Positions 1 to 9,980 of a DNA stretch of 27,663 nucleotides are shown here, in pieces (position 1 is the first letter of the stretch; each line of letters begins with the position of its first letter). The notes beneath the pieces were generated by a model, which was not told where the DNA came from, did not search any database, and saw only the letters and a program-made list of their open reading frames with translations. Origin of the DNA: a virus; IMG/VR virus record IMGVR_UViG_3300030107_004854, positions 1 through 27,663 of that record; one strand, written 5' to 3'. A program made the position numbers and the translations under genes.

Positions 1-1078
1 CTTGTGTTTGTCCTGGGCCTGGGTTACAACCACCATCACCTTGTATCGCAGCAGGAGTAAATCCATCAGCTAAAAATCCAGGATTGTAGTTATTTGCCGA
101 TGAATCTAGTGGACAACCATACTCTTGACAACAACTAGTATCACCCCAAGAAGGGTGTAGACCAGCACCTTGTAATGGAGGTGAACCTGTACAATCGTTA
201 CCACTACTAGGGTCGTAATTAGGAGCATTAGGATTTAAACACATAGCAGCAATCGTAGGGAACTCACAACAACCATTATTTCCAGGTCCTGTACATTCAT
301 TACCAGGTGTATTATCACAGCCCATGACTTGAGCATCACAAGCTTGTAAGTTCACACCTGATGTTACTGGTATATAGTTTAATGCTTGAGGAATTGTACA
401 TCCATATACTACGTTTATGTTTGATTCACACTGCGTTGAATTAACAACTGTAGTAGGCGCGCCTGGTAATGTAGCGTAATTTTGTGCCCAATTTGTATTA
501 GCCCAAACATGATATAAAGTACCAGTATCACCAGTAACAGCGTCCCACCCAGCTTCGTCTATTTTAGCTTGACTAAAACTAAGATCAAGTGGATCAGAAC
601 AAAAATTCCAAACACAACTACCATCGTCTACGTTAACAGGTGGTATTAAATTACCACCATAATTATCAGCATTATAAGCATGTACAAATCCAGTGTCACC
701 TTCTCTTCCTAAGCAACCATACACCTCAGTGATACACGAACCATCGTCTTCAACAGCGGCTGGGTTATAATTGTAAGCCGTAGAATCTGTACAGCCCGTG
801 ATAAAAGGAATACAACTATTATCATCTACTATAGCGCCTGGATATAAAACATTATATGCCGTGGCATCAACTGAAAACAAAGTTGGATTGTAAGCTGTTG
901 GATCTGTACAACCATACCATCTACAACTTCCATCTTCTACCGTATGAAACGTACTATAATTATTTGGAATAGCCTCGGTGGTAGCGTTCATGCAGCCAGC
1001 AATACCAGCGATACAACTACCGTCGTCAACATCAGCTCCAGCATTATAATTACTAGCAGTTGGATCTGTACATCCCCA
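1..1078 (-). repeat. Degenerate GCTDPTA...DDGSC protein-repeat tract
   Basis: Within the giant tail gene, from the Trp codon at 1078 down to the window edge, the translation cycles through units such as WGCTDPTASNYNAGADVDDG-SC, YGCTDPTAYN and TGCTDSTAYNYNPAAVEDDG-SC. At least five units end in a DDGSC, DDNSC or EDGSC motif; later units degenerate into Cys-rich variants (GCC, SCC, GGC). The repeats are at protein level and too diverged at DNA level to be a DNA repeat array. This motif is common in secreted or surface proteins of marine Bacteroidota. The paired cysteines and Asp clusters suggest disulfide-stabilised, possibly calcium-binding, beta modules; that structural reading is inference. 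Confidence 0.8.
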
Positions 1079-4000
1079 GACTAAAGCTGGAGATGGAGTT
1101 TCGTTTAATATACCTAAACCTTGTATGGCTAAACTTCCTTGATCAAAAGTAGAAGTGTTGTCTTCTTGTACTATTATAGAATCACCAGCAAGGCTTACAT
1201 CTTGCCCTTTTATATAATTAAACCATTTACCTTCTTTTTTAATAAACTCGTTTAAACTACCTTTTTCTAAGTCGGTCACTATGTTAGATACATACCAACC
1301 TTTCTTTGCTTCTAAATTATAATATTGATTATCTTGATAGTTAAAAGTAACTTTTGAATCACTACCCTCGTAGTTTAAAGTATTAAAAGACTTAACTACA
1401 CCAGGACTATCGTTTAAAATAACATTTATACTAGAATTTTGAGTAGTAGTAACTGATCCATAAAAAGTATTTCTATCCACCTCCTCATCATGATGTTTCC
1501 ATATTTTACCATTTAAAAAAGTATAATAATCACTAGCACAACTTATACCGTCTTCAGGTATAAATGATTTAAAACTAACCCAACCTCTTACGTCTTCTTT
1601 AAATGTAACTGTTTTAGCAAAGTTTTCATCTACATTTTTTAACGTTATATTATATTCACTTTTTTTATCATCAAAACTACCAATTATTTTTTTAGATATT
1701 TTTAAATTATCTTTAAACCAATCTTTCATACCATGATCAGATATAGGTGTCAATCCATCTACAGATAATCTTACAATAGAACCTCTTACTTTGTCAGAAA
1801 AATAAGCTCTATATGCGTCCGAGGCAAAAGAATCTGGATCTTTAGATATACCATATTCTCCAGAATAAGGAATTGCTGTTCCTAAAACCTTACTAGTTGC
1901 TGTTATTTGTTTTTTACCATCAGCGTTAAATAAAGCATCTTTATTAGCTTGTATTTTTAATACTCTATCTTCACACAAAGCTAATAAGTCACCACTTTGT
2001 CCCCAACCAGCATGTAGTTTTTGGATACTACCATAACTAGGGCTTAAATCTTTAGTTATGTTTTGTCCTTGTATAAATTGATTTAAATTATTAACTCCAG
2101 AATTTGAATTATAAACACCAGAATATATTAAACCATATTTTCTTTTTTCGTTATCATAACCTTCTTCTAATGTTGCTGACACTTTAGGACCTTTGTCAAT
2201 AAATACAGAGTTAAACGTATCCCTTATTCTATTAGATTCTACACCATTACCAAAAGAATAGCAGTTATGCCAACCTAAACCTACTGGTTGTTGATATATA
2301 TCAGGTTTTAAACGTACGAAAAAAGAAGAGTTAATAGACGTTATAACTGTAGGTGGTCCAGTACCAAATATTGATGGAAATGTTAAATCACTTGTTGTTA
2401 TTGGCTCTGCTAAACCATCGTATATAGCTGTAGTATAAGATCCATCAGATCTTAAAAAAGAAAACTGTTGTTGACCAACCATAAAATCGTCAATAACAGG
2501 TTTGTCTAATTGAACTATATTATTACTCCAACCTACTACTTTAGCTACATCATTACCACCTGTTGTATATATAGGATTTGGATCTGTACCTAACGTAGGC
2601 GTTGAAACTATAGTACCAACTGGCGCGAAAGCGTAACTTGATTTATTTAAAAGGTTAACAGGTAGAGTATCACTAGCCTCGTGAAAAATATTTAAATCGG
2701 TGTTTTCTTTTGATTCTGTTTCAAAAACAGCAGGATTTTCTGGAAAAGTTTGCTCTGTAGCGTCTTCAACATAATGCAAGCTGAGTATTTCTATAGGACA
2801 ATTAAAACTTGAGTCTGCTATTTTTATTCCCCCAGATCCGTCGGCTTTTGGATCATCTATTGGATCATACACAGTTGTATCTATTACTTTATCTAATTTT
2901 AACCTCCAAGTAATACGCCTATTGTAATACGCTTGCGCCTGGTGAAGACGATACATGTTGGCATCTACACTAGTGGTGGTGCTACTAATTCCGGAACCAT
3001 CGTATATGTAAAAAGGAAATTCAAATTCATCTGGGTTAGAGTTCCAAGTTTTACCCATCGTATCTTCTGCATAGTTTAGTTTGTAATATTTTTTAACACC
3101 TGTTATTTTGTATATTGTATGTTTTGGATCTCTTTTAAATCTTATGTGATTACCTATTATTAAATTATTAGCAAATTCTATATCTCTAGGCGCGGCATTT
3201 GTACTATTAATTGTCCAGTACTCTTCCCACCGTTGTGCAAACTCATTAAACATCGTTGCATAAGAAAAACCAGATGGTGGGTTTGTAACAACTGCAATAT
3301 CCGCGGGGTCTAATTCACTTTCAAAAAATTCATTAGTGGAGTTAAACGAAAATGGAGATAAATCTGTTAAGGTGGCAGAGTCTGGCTTTGCATTATATCC
3401 AGGTGAAATAAAAGAAATATCTATTTCATTACCGTTCACACCTTTTCCAGTTGTATAATATTCGTAATTACTAGTGTCATTACCATGTCCTAAACCATCA
3501 ATAGGGCCAATAGGAGGAGTAACATCAGGCGATGAAAGAGGCTGAATATTTTTATCGTGCTCCCAAATTGTGTTTTTGTTGTGCTTAATAGAAGTTTCGT
3601 TTGATGACTCAAGGTGATAACCACCATACGTCGTTGAACCACCAGCAAAATAATAATTACCATATCCACCTGCTTTTTCATAACCTTCACTAAAATTTCT
3701 TCTACCCCACAAAGGTTCTTCACCAGTAGCAAAAGCTTCGTCTATAACCCATCTTGATGATTCAAAAGTTGTGTTTAATTTCTTATGTATTTCACGCCAA
3801 ACTAAAGCGCTCCAATAAACGTTTAAATCAAGTGGTTGGTCTGGAACTGGGTTCGTATAATCCCCCGCTGTATTTGTTTCACCTAAAACAGCGTTTCCAT
3901 CAAAACCATTAGAATTAAAATGAGCAATAGCAGCATTAGCTTGAGATTTACTAACACCTGAAGAAGTAACATCCTCATAATTATAATCTTTTATATAACC

Positions 4001-7000
4001 TAAGTTAGCAGCTCCAATAACACGTAGATTAGGATTTGTACTTTGGTTTACTATAGCGTTGTCAATATAAGCGTCTTTAAGTATTTTTACAAAAAATCTA
4101 CCTTGAAATACAGATTTATTTTGAACAATGTCTTGCCCTATTTCTAAAACTAATTGCTTGGAATTATCATCAAGATTTATTAAATCACTCGCGTCTATAG
4201 TACCAGCGATAGGAAGCCCACCACCACTATCGGTTGTAAAATCAATATCAGTTTTAAGTGGGGTTTTTAGTTTTATTATATATCTATCGATAGTTTCCTC
4301 TGTTCTTACAATATTATCTATTTCATACCAGTTAGAAATATCTTGTTCATCACCAGCTTCATCAACACTTCTTATTCTTAAAAGAAGAGGATTGTTAACA
4401 GATGCGCCACCACCACCACCTGGTGAAACGGTTGTAGTTGTACCGTCTGTTGTTGTTTCACTACTATCTGGCGAATTATGTCTTTTATGAAAATTCTCTA
4501 GTAAAGTATTATTTAAAACACTAGCACTTATATGCAGCTCGTTTTGACCAAAAACCGGTATAAAATCTTCTGAATTTTGTGGGGCCCCTGATTCTCCCAC
4601 AAAAACATCGTTAGCACCACCCGCAGAAGCACTATTTTGAGCAGAACCTAACACAACTCTTCTAGTTTTTATAAACTCAGGTGCTTCGTTTTTAACATCT
4701 ATAACTTTGTATTCTTCTGTGGTTAACTCTGGATCATTTGAGTTGAATTTCTTTTTTAAAAACAATGTGGTTTCTAAGTCTATTTTATTTCTATCATTAG
4801 AAGCAAAAGAAAGCCAAAGATTACCATCTTCAGCAGGAAACCATCTATCTAAAGATAAATTATAGTACTCTGAAGAAGTTTCTTTTATATAAAATTTTTG
4901 ATATATAGCCCAGTTAGGAGGATTGTGGTTTGTTTTTACTTCCAATTGGGTTGTTGAAGCTGCATCTAATTTACTAACGGATAAAGAACCGGTTAAATCA
5001 GTTACAACAGGGGATTGTCTATTGTAAATATCTGTATAAACAACACCTATTTGATAATTTTTTAAAGATTTAATAGATTTAAAATTATTGTTATTCCTGT
5101 TTTTTAAAGCAACGGTAAAGTTAGGTCTAACATTTTTTAAACTATAATTTTGCTCGTAATTACCATATATAATTCTACTACCACTAATCTCTTGAGCCAA
5201 AGCTCTTTTTGGAACAGTGTCAAAAGATCTTATTAGTTGACTTGAATCTAATAAAGCTTTTATAGTATCTTGTTTTATAGTGTAAGAATTACTTATCCAA
5301 TAGGTGTCGCTTGGGTTTATTTCATCAACGAGGTAAACATTAGGTGAATCAACATCTTTGTATAATATATCTATTTGTTTTACATCTTTAGGTATATTAT
5401 CTGGTACAATTTGTTTTATTATTAGCTCTCTAAGTTTATTTTCCATTCCCAAGTTATAACCCGAGTTAGGTGTATAACTATTATTATAAAAATTTGAACT
5501 TTCTTGATCCCAAGATCCTGGTAAAAAAGCCACTTCAGAAAAAGGTCCAAAACTAGAATACTCATTGTCTTTGTATTTCCATCTAAACGCAAATCTAGGA
5601 AATTTTAGTTTATATAACTTATCATAACTTTTATCTATATCTGTTACGTAATCTGGAGTAATATTAACGTTTTGCGATGCTTGTGTGCTAATACTTATAA
5701 TGTCACAAGTATAGGTACTTGAAGCGGTGTCTATTTGTTTGATAGTTAATCTTACATCATAATCGTTTTCTAAAGGTAATAAATCTTCTCCAGGAACACC
5801 TAGTTTTAACTTTATAACGTCTCCAATTTCATAATTTAAACTACCACTACCAATAGATGTTATTGTAATATCTATAGTGTCATTAGGTTGAACATCATCA
5901 AAATTAAAAGAGGTAAAACCATATGAATTACCCGTTTTTTCTCCCACCATTTCAAGCGTTGGAGCTTGTAGAGGTGGTTTTTTTATAACAGTAATATGCT
6001 CTTCTTCTACTTTTATATTACTATTAAAAATAATACCTCGTTCTTCATTTACCAATCTTGTAGCTGAAGGAGAAGAAGGATTTTGAACAGTACCTAACAA
6101 ACTGTCTTTTATATTTATTTTTTTAGGTTCAGTTTTTCCATCTGTCCAAAATAACATATCATCAACAATATTTATACCAGTTATACTATCGTTATGATTA
6201 AAGTTTAATGTTCTTGGACCAGTGAAAAGTAATGCGCTATAAGAGGAACCACTATACCCAGAGGCAAGATTTAAAACATTTCCTAAAAATATTTTTTGAT
6301 TTTGTAATATAAGTACCGAACCAACAGTGCTTATTCGCATACCGTTTACAAAACCTCCCACTTGCCAACCCGCTATATTCGTTTGATCATTACAGTCTTG
6401 TAATTTAATAGAATTATTTTGATGATCTATATAACTAACACAAAAATCACCATTTTGCATACCATTGTAATTTGGTAATAAAGTTACCACACTTCCAAGA
6501 AGCAAACTGTTTACAAGAAATAAATTTGGATCTGGAAATGTTATTAATCCAGTAGCAACTTGAGTTGTAACTTGAATCGTGAGTGTTATAGTGGCTGTTA
6601 TTGTCTTACCATTGTCCCAACTTTGAGAAACGTAGTCTGGTGAAGAACCACCTGTCCAAGACGAAGCAATTGGAGGATCTAAATAAGCATCTAGTCCAGA
6701 AATAGGTGTATCTAACTCAACTCTAACACCCGTCATACCTAAACCGTCAATAACTAGATTTGAAGGAGACGCGTTTATCATTTGATATGTAGAAGACAAA
6801 CCAGGTTGATCAGAAAATAAAGTTATAGATCCACCAATTAAATCTGAAATATTACCAATGTAATTTTTTATATAAACATGACTATAACCATCTGAACTCC
6901 AAACAGTGCTAGCATTTGGTGCATTACCCCAGTCTCCATTTGTTGGAATGTAAATAGCATCCCCTTTTTTAACATGATGGCTAACATTACCTATGATAAA

Positions 7001-7612
7001 CTCAAGTGTTGAATTAGCTGAAACAGGTATACCTTCAAACTCAACAACAAAAGGCTGTGGTGTGCTTTTATTAATTACAGTAGAAGTGTTAGACGTGTTG
7101 CCATTAGGATCTATACCCGTAACTTGCCAACCAGGTTGTATTTCAGAAAACATAGTTTGATTTGAAACAGTGAGTTCGTTAGTTGAAGTAGTAGACGAGT
7201 TTGATTGAGAAAAACCAAATTTATCAACAAAAACTTGTTCACATCCAGTTGAGTTATCAGGTGTTGGAGTGGTTTTACGTAATATTTGATCTGTTAAATT
7301 TATAGGAGTTGATAAAGCGCCAGGATTGGCTAAAGAAGCTGGTGATGATAATTTCTGACCAGAAATCATCCAATATAAAGTGTCGTTTTTTTCATCAGAA
7401 ATAGATCCAACGGTAAACGCACTGCTTGGTACAAAGTTAGTAGGACAACCGTTAGAATTACCAGCTAAATTTTCAACAGCACCAACATTGGAATCATCCG
7501 AAGTTGATACTTGTATATTCATTGCATCTCTATATTCACCTTTTGGAATAAGTCTTTCGTCAAGATCTTTATTCATTTTTCCACCTGTAAAGGTGTTTTT
7601 AATCTCTGGCAT
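1..7612 (-). CDS. Giant phage tail/structural protein with GCTDPTA-type C-terminal repeats (3' end outside window)
   Basis: One uninterrupted reading frame runs from the ATG at 7612 to the window edge, at least 2,537 codons, with the same frame confirmed at both ends. It opens MPEIKNTFTGGKMNKDLDER, followed by LIPKGEYRDAMNIQVS, a start I associate with large tail or DNA-stabilisation-like proteins of marine phages. Long beta-rich stretches follow, then a Gly run (PGGGGGA), a conserved-looking block around GNGVESNRIRDTFN, and finally Cys-rich GCTDPTA/DDGSC repeats from about residue 2,179 onwards. The gene starts three bases after the stop of the ring-protein gene at 7616 and lacks a Shine-Dalgarno sequence. 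The role is inferred: distal tail, fibre or receptor-binding structure on the virion. It could be several functional modules in one chain; the true C-terminus is not visible. Confidence 0.8.
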   Translation of the reverse strand, partial: MPEIKNTFTGGKMNKDLDERLIPKGEYRDAMNIQVSTSDDSNVGAVENLAGNSNGCPTNFVPSSAFTVGSISDEKNDTLYWMISGQKLSSPASLANPGALSTPINLTDQILRKTTPTPDNSTGCEQVFVDKFGFSQSNSSTTSTNELTVSNQTMFSEIQPGWQVTGIDPNGNTSNTSTVINKSTPQPFVVEFEGIPVSANSTLEFIIGNVSHHVKKGDAIYIPTNGDWGNAPNASTVWSSDGYSHVYIKNYIGNISDLIGGSITLFSDQPGLSSTYQMINASPSNLVIDGLGMTGVRVELDTPISGLDAYLDPPIASSWTGGSSPDYVSQSWDNGKTITATITLTIQVTTQVATGLITFPDPNLFLVNSLLLGSVVTLLPNYNGMQNGDFCVSYIDHQNNSIKLQDCNDQTNIAGWQVGGFVNGMRISTVGSVLILQNQKIFLGNVLNLASGYSGSSYSALLFTGPRTLNFNHNDSITGINIVDDMLFWTDGKTEPKKINIKDSLLGTVQNPSSPSATRLVNEERGIIFNSNIKVEEEHITVIKKPPLQAPTLEMVGEKTGNSYGFTSFNFDDVQPNDTIDITITSIGSGSLNYEIGDVIKLKLGVPGEDLLPLENDYDVRLTIKQIDTASSTYTCDIISISTQASQNVNITPDYVTDIDKSYDKLYKLKFPRFAFRWKYKDNEYSSFGPFSEVAFLPGSWDQESSNFYNNSYTPNSGYNLGMENKLRELIIKQIVPDNIPKDVKQIDILYKDVDSPNVYLVDEINPSDTYWISNSYTIKQDTIKALLDSSQLIRSFDTVPKRALAQEISGSRIIYGNYEQNYSLKNVRPNFTVALKNRNNNNFKSIKSLKNYQIGVVYTDIYNRQSPVVTDLTGSLSVSKLDAASTTQLEVKTNHNPPNWAIYQKFYIKETSSEYYNLSLDRWFPAEDGNLWLSFASNDRNKIDLETTLFLKKKFNSNDPELTTEEYKVIDVKNEAPEFIKTRRVVLGSAQNSASAGGANDVFVGESGAPQNSEDFIPVFGQNELHISASVLNNTLLENFHKRHNSPDSSETTTDGTTTTVSPGGGGGASVNNPLLLRIRSVDEAGDEQDISNWYEIDNIVRTEETIDRYIIKLKTPLKTDIDFTTDSGGGLPIAGTIDASDLINLDDNSKQLVLEIGQDIVQNKSVFQGRFFVKILKDAYIDNAIVNQSTNPNLRVIGAANLGYIKDYNYEDVTSSGVSKSQANAAIAHFNSNGFDGNAVLGETNTAGDYTNPVPDQPLDLNVYWSALVWREIHKKLNTTFESSRWVIDEAFATGEEPLWGRRNFSEGYEKAGGYGNYYFAGGSTTYGGYHLESSNETSIKHNKNTIWEHDKNIQPLSSPDVTPPIGPIDGLGHGNDTSNYEYYTTGKGVNGNEIDISFISPGYNAKPDSATLTDLSPFSFNSTNEFFESELDPADIAVVTNPPSGFSYATMFNEFAQRWEEYWTINSTNAAPRDIEFANNLIIGNHIRFKRDPKHTIYKITGVKKYYKLNYAEDTMGKTWNSNPDEFEFPFYIYDGSGISSTTTSVDANMYRLHQAQAYYNRRITWRLKLDKVIDTTVYDPIDDPKADGSGGIKIADSSFNCPIEILSLHYVEDATEQTFPENPAVFETESKENTDLNIFHEASDTLPVNLLNKSSYAFAPVGTIVSTPTLGTDPNPIYTTGGNDVAKVVGWSNNIVQLDKPVIDDFMVGQQQFSFLRSDGSYTTAIYDGLAEPITTSDLTFPSIFGTGPPTVITSINSSFFVRLKPDIYQQPVGLGWHNCYSFGNGVESNRIRDTFNSVFIDKGPKVSATLEEGYDNEKRKYGLIYSGVYNSNSGVNNLNQFIQGQNITKDLSPSYGSIQKLHAGWGQSGDLLALCEDRVLKIQANKDALFNADGKKQITATSKVLGTAIPYSGEYGISKDPDSFASDAYRAYFSDKVRGSIVRLSVDGLTPISDHGMKDWFKDNLKISKKIIGSFDDKKSEYNITLKNVDENFAKTVTFKEDVRGWVSFKSFIPEDGISCASDYYTFLNGKIWKHHDEEVDRNTFYGSVTTTQNSSINVILNDSPGVVKSFNTLNYEGSDSKVTFNYQDNQYYNLEAKKGWYVSNIVTDLEKGSLNEFIKKEGKWFNYIKGQDVSLAGDSIIVQEDNTSTFDQGSLAIQGLGILNETPSPALVWGCTDPTASNYNAGADVDDGSCIAGIAGCMNATTEAIPNNYSTFHTVEDGSCRWYGCTDPTAYNPTLFSVDATAYNVLYPGAIVDDNSCIPFITGCTDSTAYNYNPAAVEDDGSCITEVYGCLGREGDTGFVHAYNADNYGGNLIPPVNVDDGSCVWNFCSDPLDLSFSQAKIDEAGWDAVTGDTGTLYHVWANTNWAQNYATLPGAPTTVVNSTQCESNINVVYGCTIPQALNYIPVTSGVNLQACDAQVMGCDNTPGNECTGPGNNGCCEFPTIAAMCLNPNAPNYDPSSGNDCTGSPPLQGAGLHPSWGDTSCCQEYGCPLDSSANNYNPGFLADGFTPAAIQGDGGCNPGPGQTQ

Positions 7613-7615
7613 ATA

Positions 7616-9031
7616 CTAGTGTTTTATCTGCTTAGATTTGCCTCTAAGTATTTGAGTTAATTCTTCTAATTTTATATTTGAAAGTCTTAGTTTTGCTGTT
7701 CTAATAGCAGCAAATCGCTCTTTTTTATATCTTCTAATAACTGATTCTGAAACATCTGTTCTTGTTGATATTATTGCGTATATAATAGATTTATACATCG
7801 CCTCTTCAGCAAACTTATGTACAACCATTTCTCCATCAGTACCAAGGCCATCACTTATATAATCTAAGATCACAGTTTTTCCTGAAATATTAGAACTAAA
7901 ATGTGCTGTATTAAGAACATTATCTATATAAAAAGACCCATTAACCTGAGCATGTTGAGGATCTAATCCGTATCGTTGCCCATTATGTGGCCAATAATTA
8001 TCATCATCGTAATCATCATTATTGTTTTCAGAAGGTGTTGATGATTTATAATTACCCCAAGTAGCAGAACTTTCTTCATCACCAACACGTACAACAGAAA
8101 TGCTTTCTACTTTGTAAACTCCATTATCTGATAAAGTGGTTGGGTGTTTTTGAGATATTATAACACATCCTCTATACGCAAAATTACCAGCGGAAGAAAA
8201 AGTTGCGCTTAAACCGTTTTTACCAGGTATTATTACTTCTGTATGTGTACCATTAGATGTAATAGAACTAGTTTCAGCATAATCTCCATTTTCATCTACT
8301 AAAATAACTTTTAAATTACCAGTAACATATCCACTTATAACTATAGAAACTTGATATGATTCATCAGATCTTATATCTACATCTGTTTGTGTAAACGCCT
8401 GTTCAGAACCAAGATCATAAGCTCTAACACCGTTTTTTTCAAAATGCCACCCTCTTAAAGGATCTCCAGCTTGTGACTGTGGTGATGTAATAAAAGTAAC
8501 AGGCTGATTAACTGAATTTGGTAGTTCAATTCCACCCAGTGAATTAGGAGAGGTATTTAATAACCAACCTTCCGCACTACCATGAAAATTACCATTTGTA
8601 ATTAACTCACCCGCTTGTATTAAATTACCATCATCGTTAAAAAGATACTCACCATCATCATCTGTTTGGTTTTTAATTGGATTTGAAGTTTTACTAGCTG
8701 GATATAAAAGGTGTTTAATTCCAGCTGAATCGACCCAAGATAATTTTGTATAATTAACATAATCTTTTGGTAAGCGCATTTGAAGTGATGCTGAAACTAC
8801 TACTTCTTCTGATTTTAAAGATCTTAAAGTGTCAAAAGATAATTCTTGTAATGCTCTTTGAGCGTGAAATGCAACTTCATTCTTTTTTGTTTTTGGTATA
8901 ATTTTATCCGCACCAACATAGACAAACATAAATTGGTTTATTATGTCGTCTAAAGAAGTAATTTGGTAGTTATGAGCTCCAAGAGCACTGCTATAATAAT
9001 CTACGTCTGATATATTGTCTAATAATCCCAT
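7616..9031 (-). CDS. Ring/tail-adaptor-like structural protein with inserted jelly-roll domain
   Basis: A 471-residue protein. The N-terminal ~130 residues (MGLLDNISDVDYY; FHAQRALQELSFDTL at 55-69; LPKDYVNYTKLSW at 87-99) and the C-terminal ~100 residues (RYKKERFAAIRTAKLRLSNIK, then RGKSKQIKH) look like a helical ring or tail-tube adaptor common in marine phage structural operons. Residues ~142-316 differ: LITNGNF...GW followed by beta strands resembles a carbohydrate-binding jelly roll of the CBM4/9 type. An acidic linker (NNNDDYDDDN, 337-345) follows. It lies between a smaller ring-like gene, four bases away, and the giant tail protein, three bases away. That position fits a neck or tail-hub component. 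The ring assignment is inference from position and recalled family patterns. Confidence 0.6.
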   Translation of the reverse strand: MGLLDNISDVDYYSSALGAHNYQITSLDDIINQFMFVYVGADKIIPKTKKNEVAFHAQRALQELSFDTLRSLKSEEVVVSASLQMRLPKDYVNYTKLSWVDSAGIKHLLYPASKTSNPIKNQTDDDGEYLFNDDGNLIQAGELITNGNFHGSAEGWLLNTSPNSLGGIELPNSVNQPVTFITSPQSQAGDPLRGWHFEKNGVRAYDLGSEQAFTQTDVDIRSDESYQVSIVISGYVTGNLKVILVDENGDYAETSSITSNGTHTEVIIPGKNGLSATFSSAGNFAYRGCVIISQKHPTTLSDNGVYKVESISVVRVGDEESSATWGNYKSSTPSENNNDDYDDDNYWPHNGQRYGLDPQHAQVNGSFYIDNVLNTAHFSSNISGKTVILDYISDGLGTDGEMVVHKFAEEAMYKSIIYAIISTRTDVSESVIRRYKKERFAAIRTAKLRLSNIKLEELTQILRGKSKQIKH

Positions 9032-9035
9032 TTAA

Positions 9036-9794
9036 TTATGATTTTTCTTGCATTATTTGTAATGTTTCCAATCCTTGTGCTTGTTGTGCTAGGTCTGCTT
9101 TTTTCATAGACACACCAGCGTATTTTAATATTTTATATACTAACTCTGTTTCTTCTGATTCATGAAGACTAAAATGTGTTGTTTTAGAAGTATCAGTATC
9201 GTGTAGTGCTTTTCCACCAACCACAAAATAACCCCATTGAGGTTTATTACCTGCGCCACCCGACGGTGATTTTATATATGTATGTCTACCCGCATAAGTA
9301 GGTTTGTTAAATTCTGTTGGATAAATAACAATAGTATTTTCTGACCTTCTAGTAAAAACAGGTCTTAAAAAAGTTGGTTTTGTTAGTGGGCCATGAAACA
9401 TTCTTATAATTTCATCTTCTTGTACTTGCTCTACTAAAATAGGACTATGTGGAGGTATCGCAAAAGTATCAGTTGTACCATTTGTTAAATAAACGGTCCC
9501 TAACCTATAAAGATTAGTACCATTAAGATTAGCATACGTTGTTGCACCCGTAACACTACTGCTAGATTCAAAAAGACTAATTTTTTCATTTAAACGGTCT
9601 ATAGAATCTTGGTATTCATATTGTCTATCATTACTCATAATAGAAAATTTATCTAAATCATAAAAATATTGTTCAAATATTTCTCTTTGAGCTTGATCAG
9701 CATAAAGATTAAACTCCTGTGGAGTTATATATCCTCTTTGCTCTTTATTAGCTATAGCTAATACTTTTTGATACACATCATCTATATTTACCAT
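9036..9794 (-). CDS. Head-tail connector/ring-like structural protein
   Basis: A 252-residue protein. The helical N-terminus (VYQKVLAIANKEQRGYITPQ then FNLYADQAQREIFEQYFYDL) matches the pattern of neck-ring proteins I associate with crAss-like and marine podoviral operons, where the phrase 'GYITPQEFN..ADQAQ' recurs. The middle is beta-rich (residues ~100-175) and the C-terminus is helical. It follows the capsid genes and precedes the larger ring protein, with a four-base gap, so the pair probably stacks below the portal. The start at 9794 has an A-rich leader (AAAAAGAAATT) rather than a canonical ribosome site. No enzymatic motif is visible. The exact ring position cannot be decided from sequence alone. 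Confidence 0.55.
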   Translation of the reverse strand: MVNIDDVYQKVLAIANKEQRGYITPQEFNLYADQAQREIFEQYFYDLDKFSIMSNDRQYEYQDSIDRLNEKISLFESSSSVTGATTYANLNGTNLYRLGTVYLTNGTTDTFAIPPHSPILVEQVQEDEIIRMFHGPLTKPTFLRPVFTRRSENTIVIYPTEFNKPTYAGRHTYIKSPSGGAGNKPQWGYFVVGGKALHDTDTSKTTHFSLHESEETELVYKILKYAGVSMKKADLAQQAQGLETLQIMQEKS

Positions 9795-9803
9795 AATTTC
9801 TTT

Positions 9804-9968
9804 TTAATGATTATAAGGAAAAAATCTATTCAAAACTTGTTGTCTTTTATCACAACCACAATCTTTACCTGTTACTTTAGCAACAGTATCTACAACTTTT
9901 TTAATTCCAGTTGCTTTTGTTATTTTTGCAACTGTATCACCTAGACCTTTTGATTTTTTATTTTCCAT
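9804..9968 (-). CDS. Small conserved-looking protein with CGCDKR tail
   Basis: A protein of about 54 residues beginning MENKKSKGLGDTVAKITKAT and ending DCGCDKRQQVLNRFFPYNH. The frame extends upstream to a TTG at 9992, but that start lies inside a strong hairpin, so the ATG at 9968 is preferred. A lysine-rich amphipathic helix (GLGDTVAKITKATGIKKVVD) precedes a Cys-Gly-Cys cluster and an aromatic tail. I recall similar short proteins ending in CGC.(D/K).R....FPY in phages of Bacteroidota but know no function. It sits between the capsid-linked unknown gene and the ring genes, suggesting a minor virion role; this is inference. Confidence 0.6.
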   Translation of the reverse strand: MENKKSKGLGDTVAKITKATGIKKVVDTVAKVTGKDCGCDKRQQVLNRFFPYNH

Positions 9969-9980
9969 ATAATTTGAGTT

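Noticed and set aside
1-1078. Repeated units that might suggest a CRISPR-like or tandem DNA repeat array.
   Set aside because: The periodicity is in the protein (GCTDPTA..DDGSC); nucleotide copies differ too much and spacing is irregular.
3490-3732. An 80-codon minus-strand frame overlapping the giant tail gene.
   Set aside because: It is an out-of-frame shadow of the long continuous frame, with low-complexity Val/Leu runs and no separate gene signals.
4128-4490. A 120-codon plus-strand open frame with hydrophobic stretches inside the giant tail gene.
   Set aside because: It lies entirely antisense to a continuous coding frame, has no conserved-looking motifs, and its composition is what reverse complements of Thr/Asp-rich coding sequence give.
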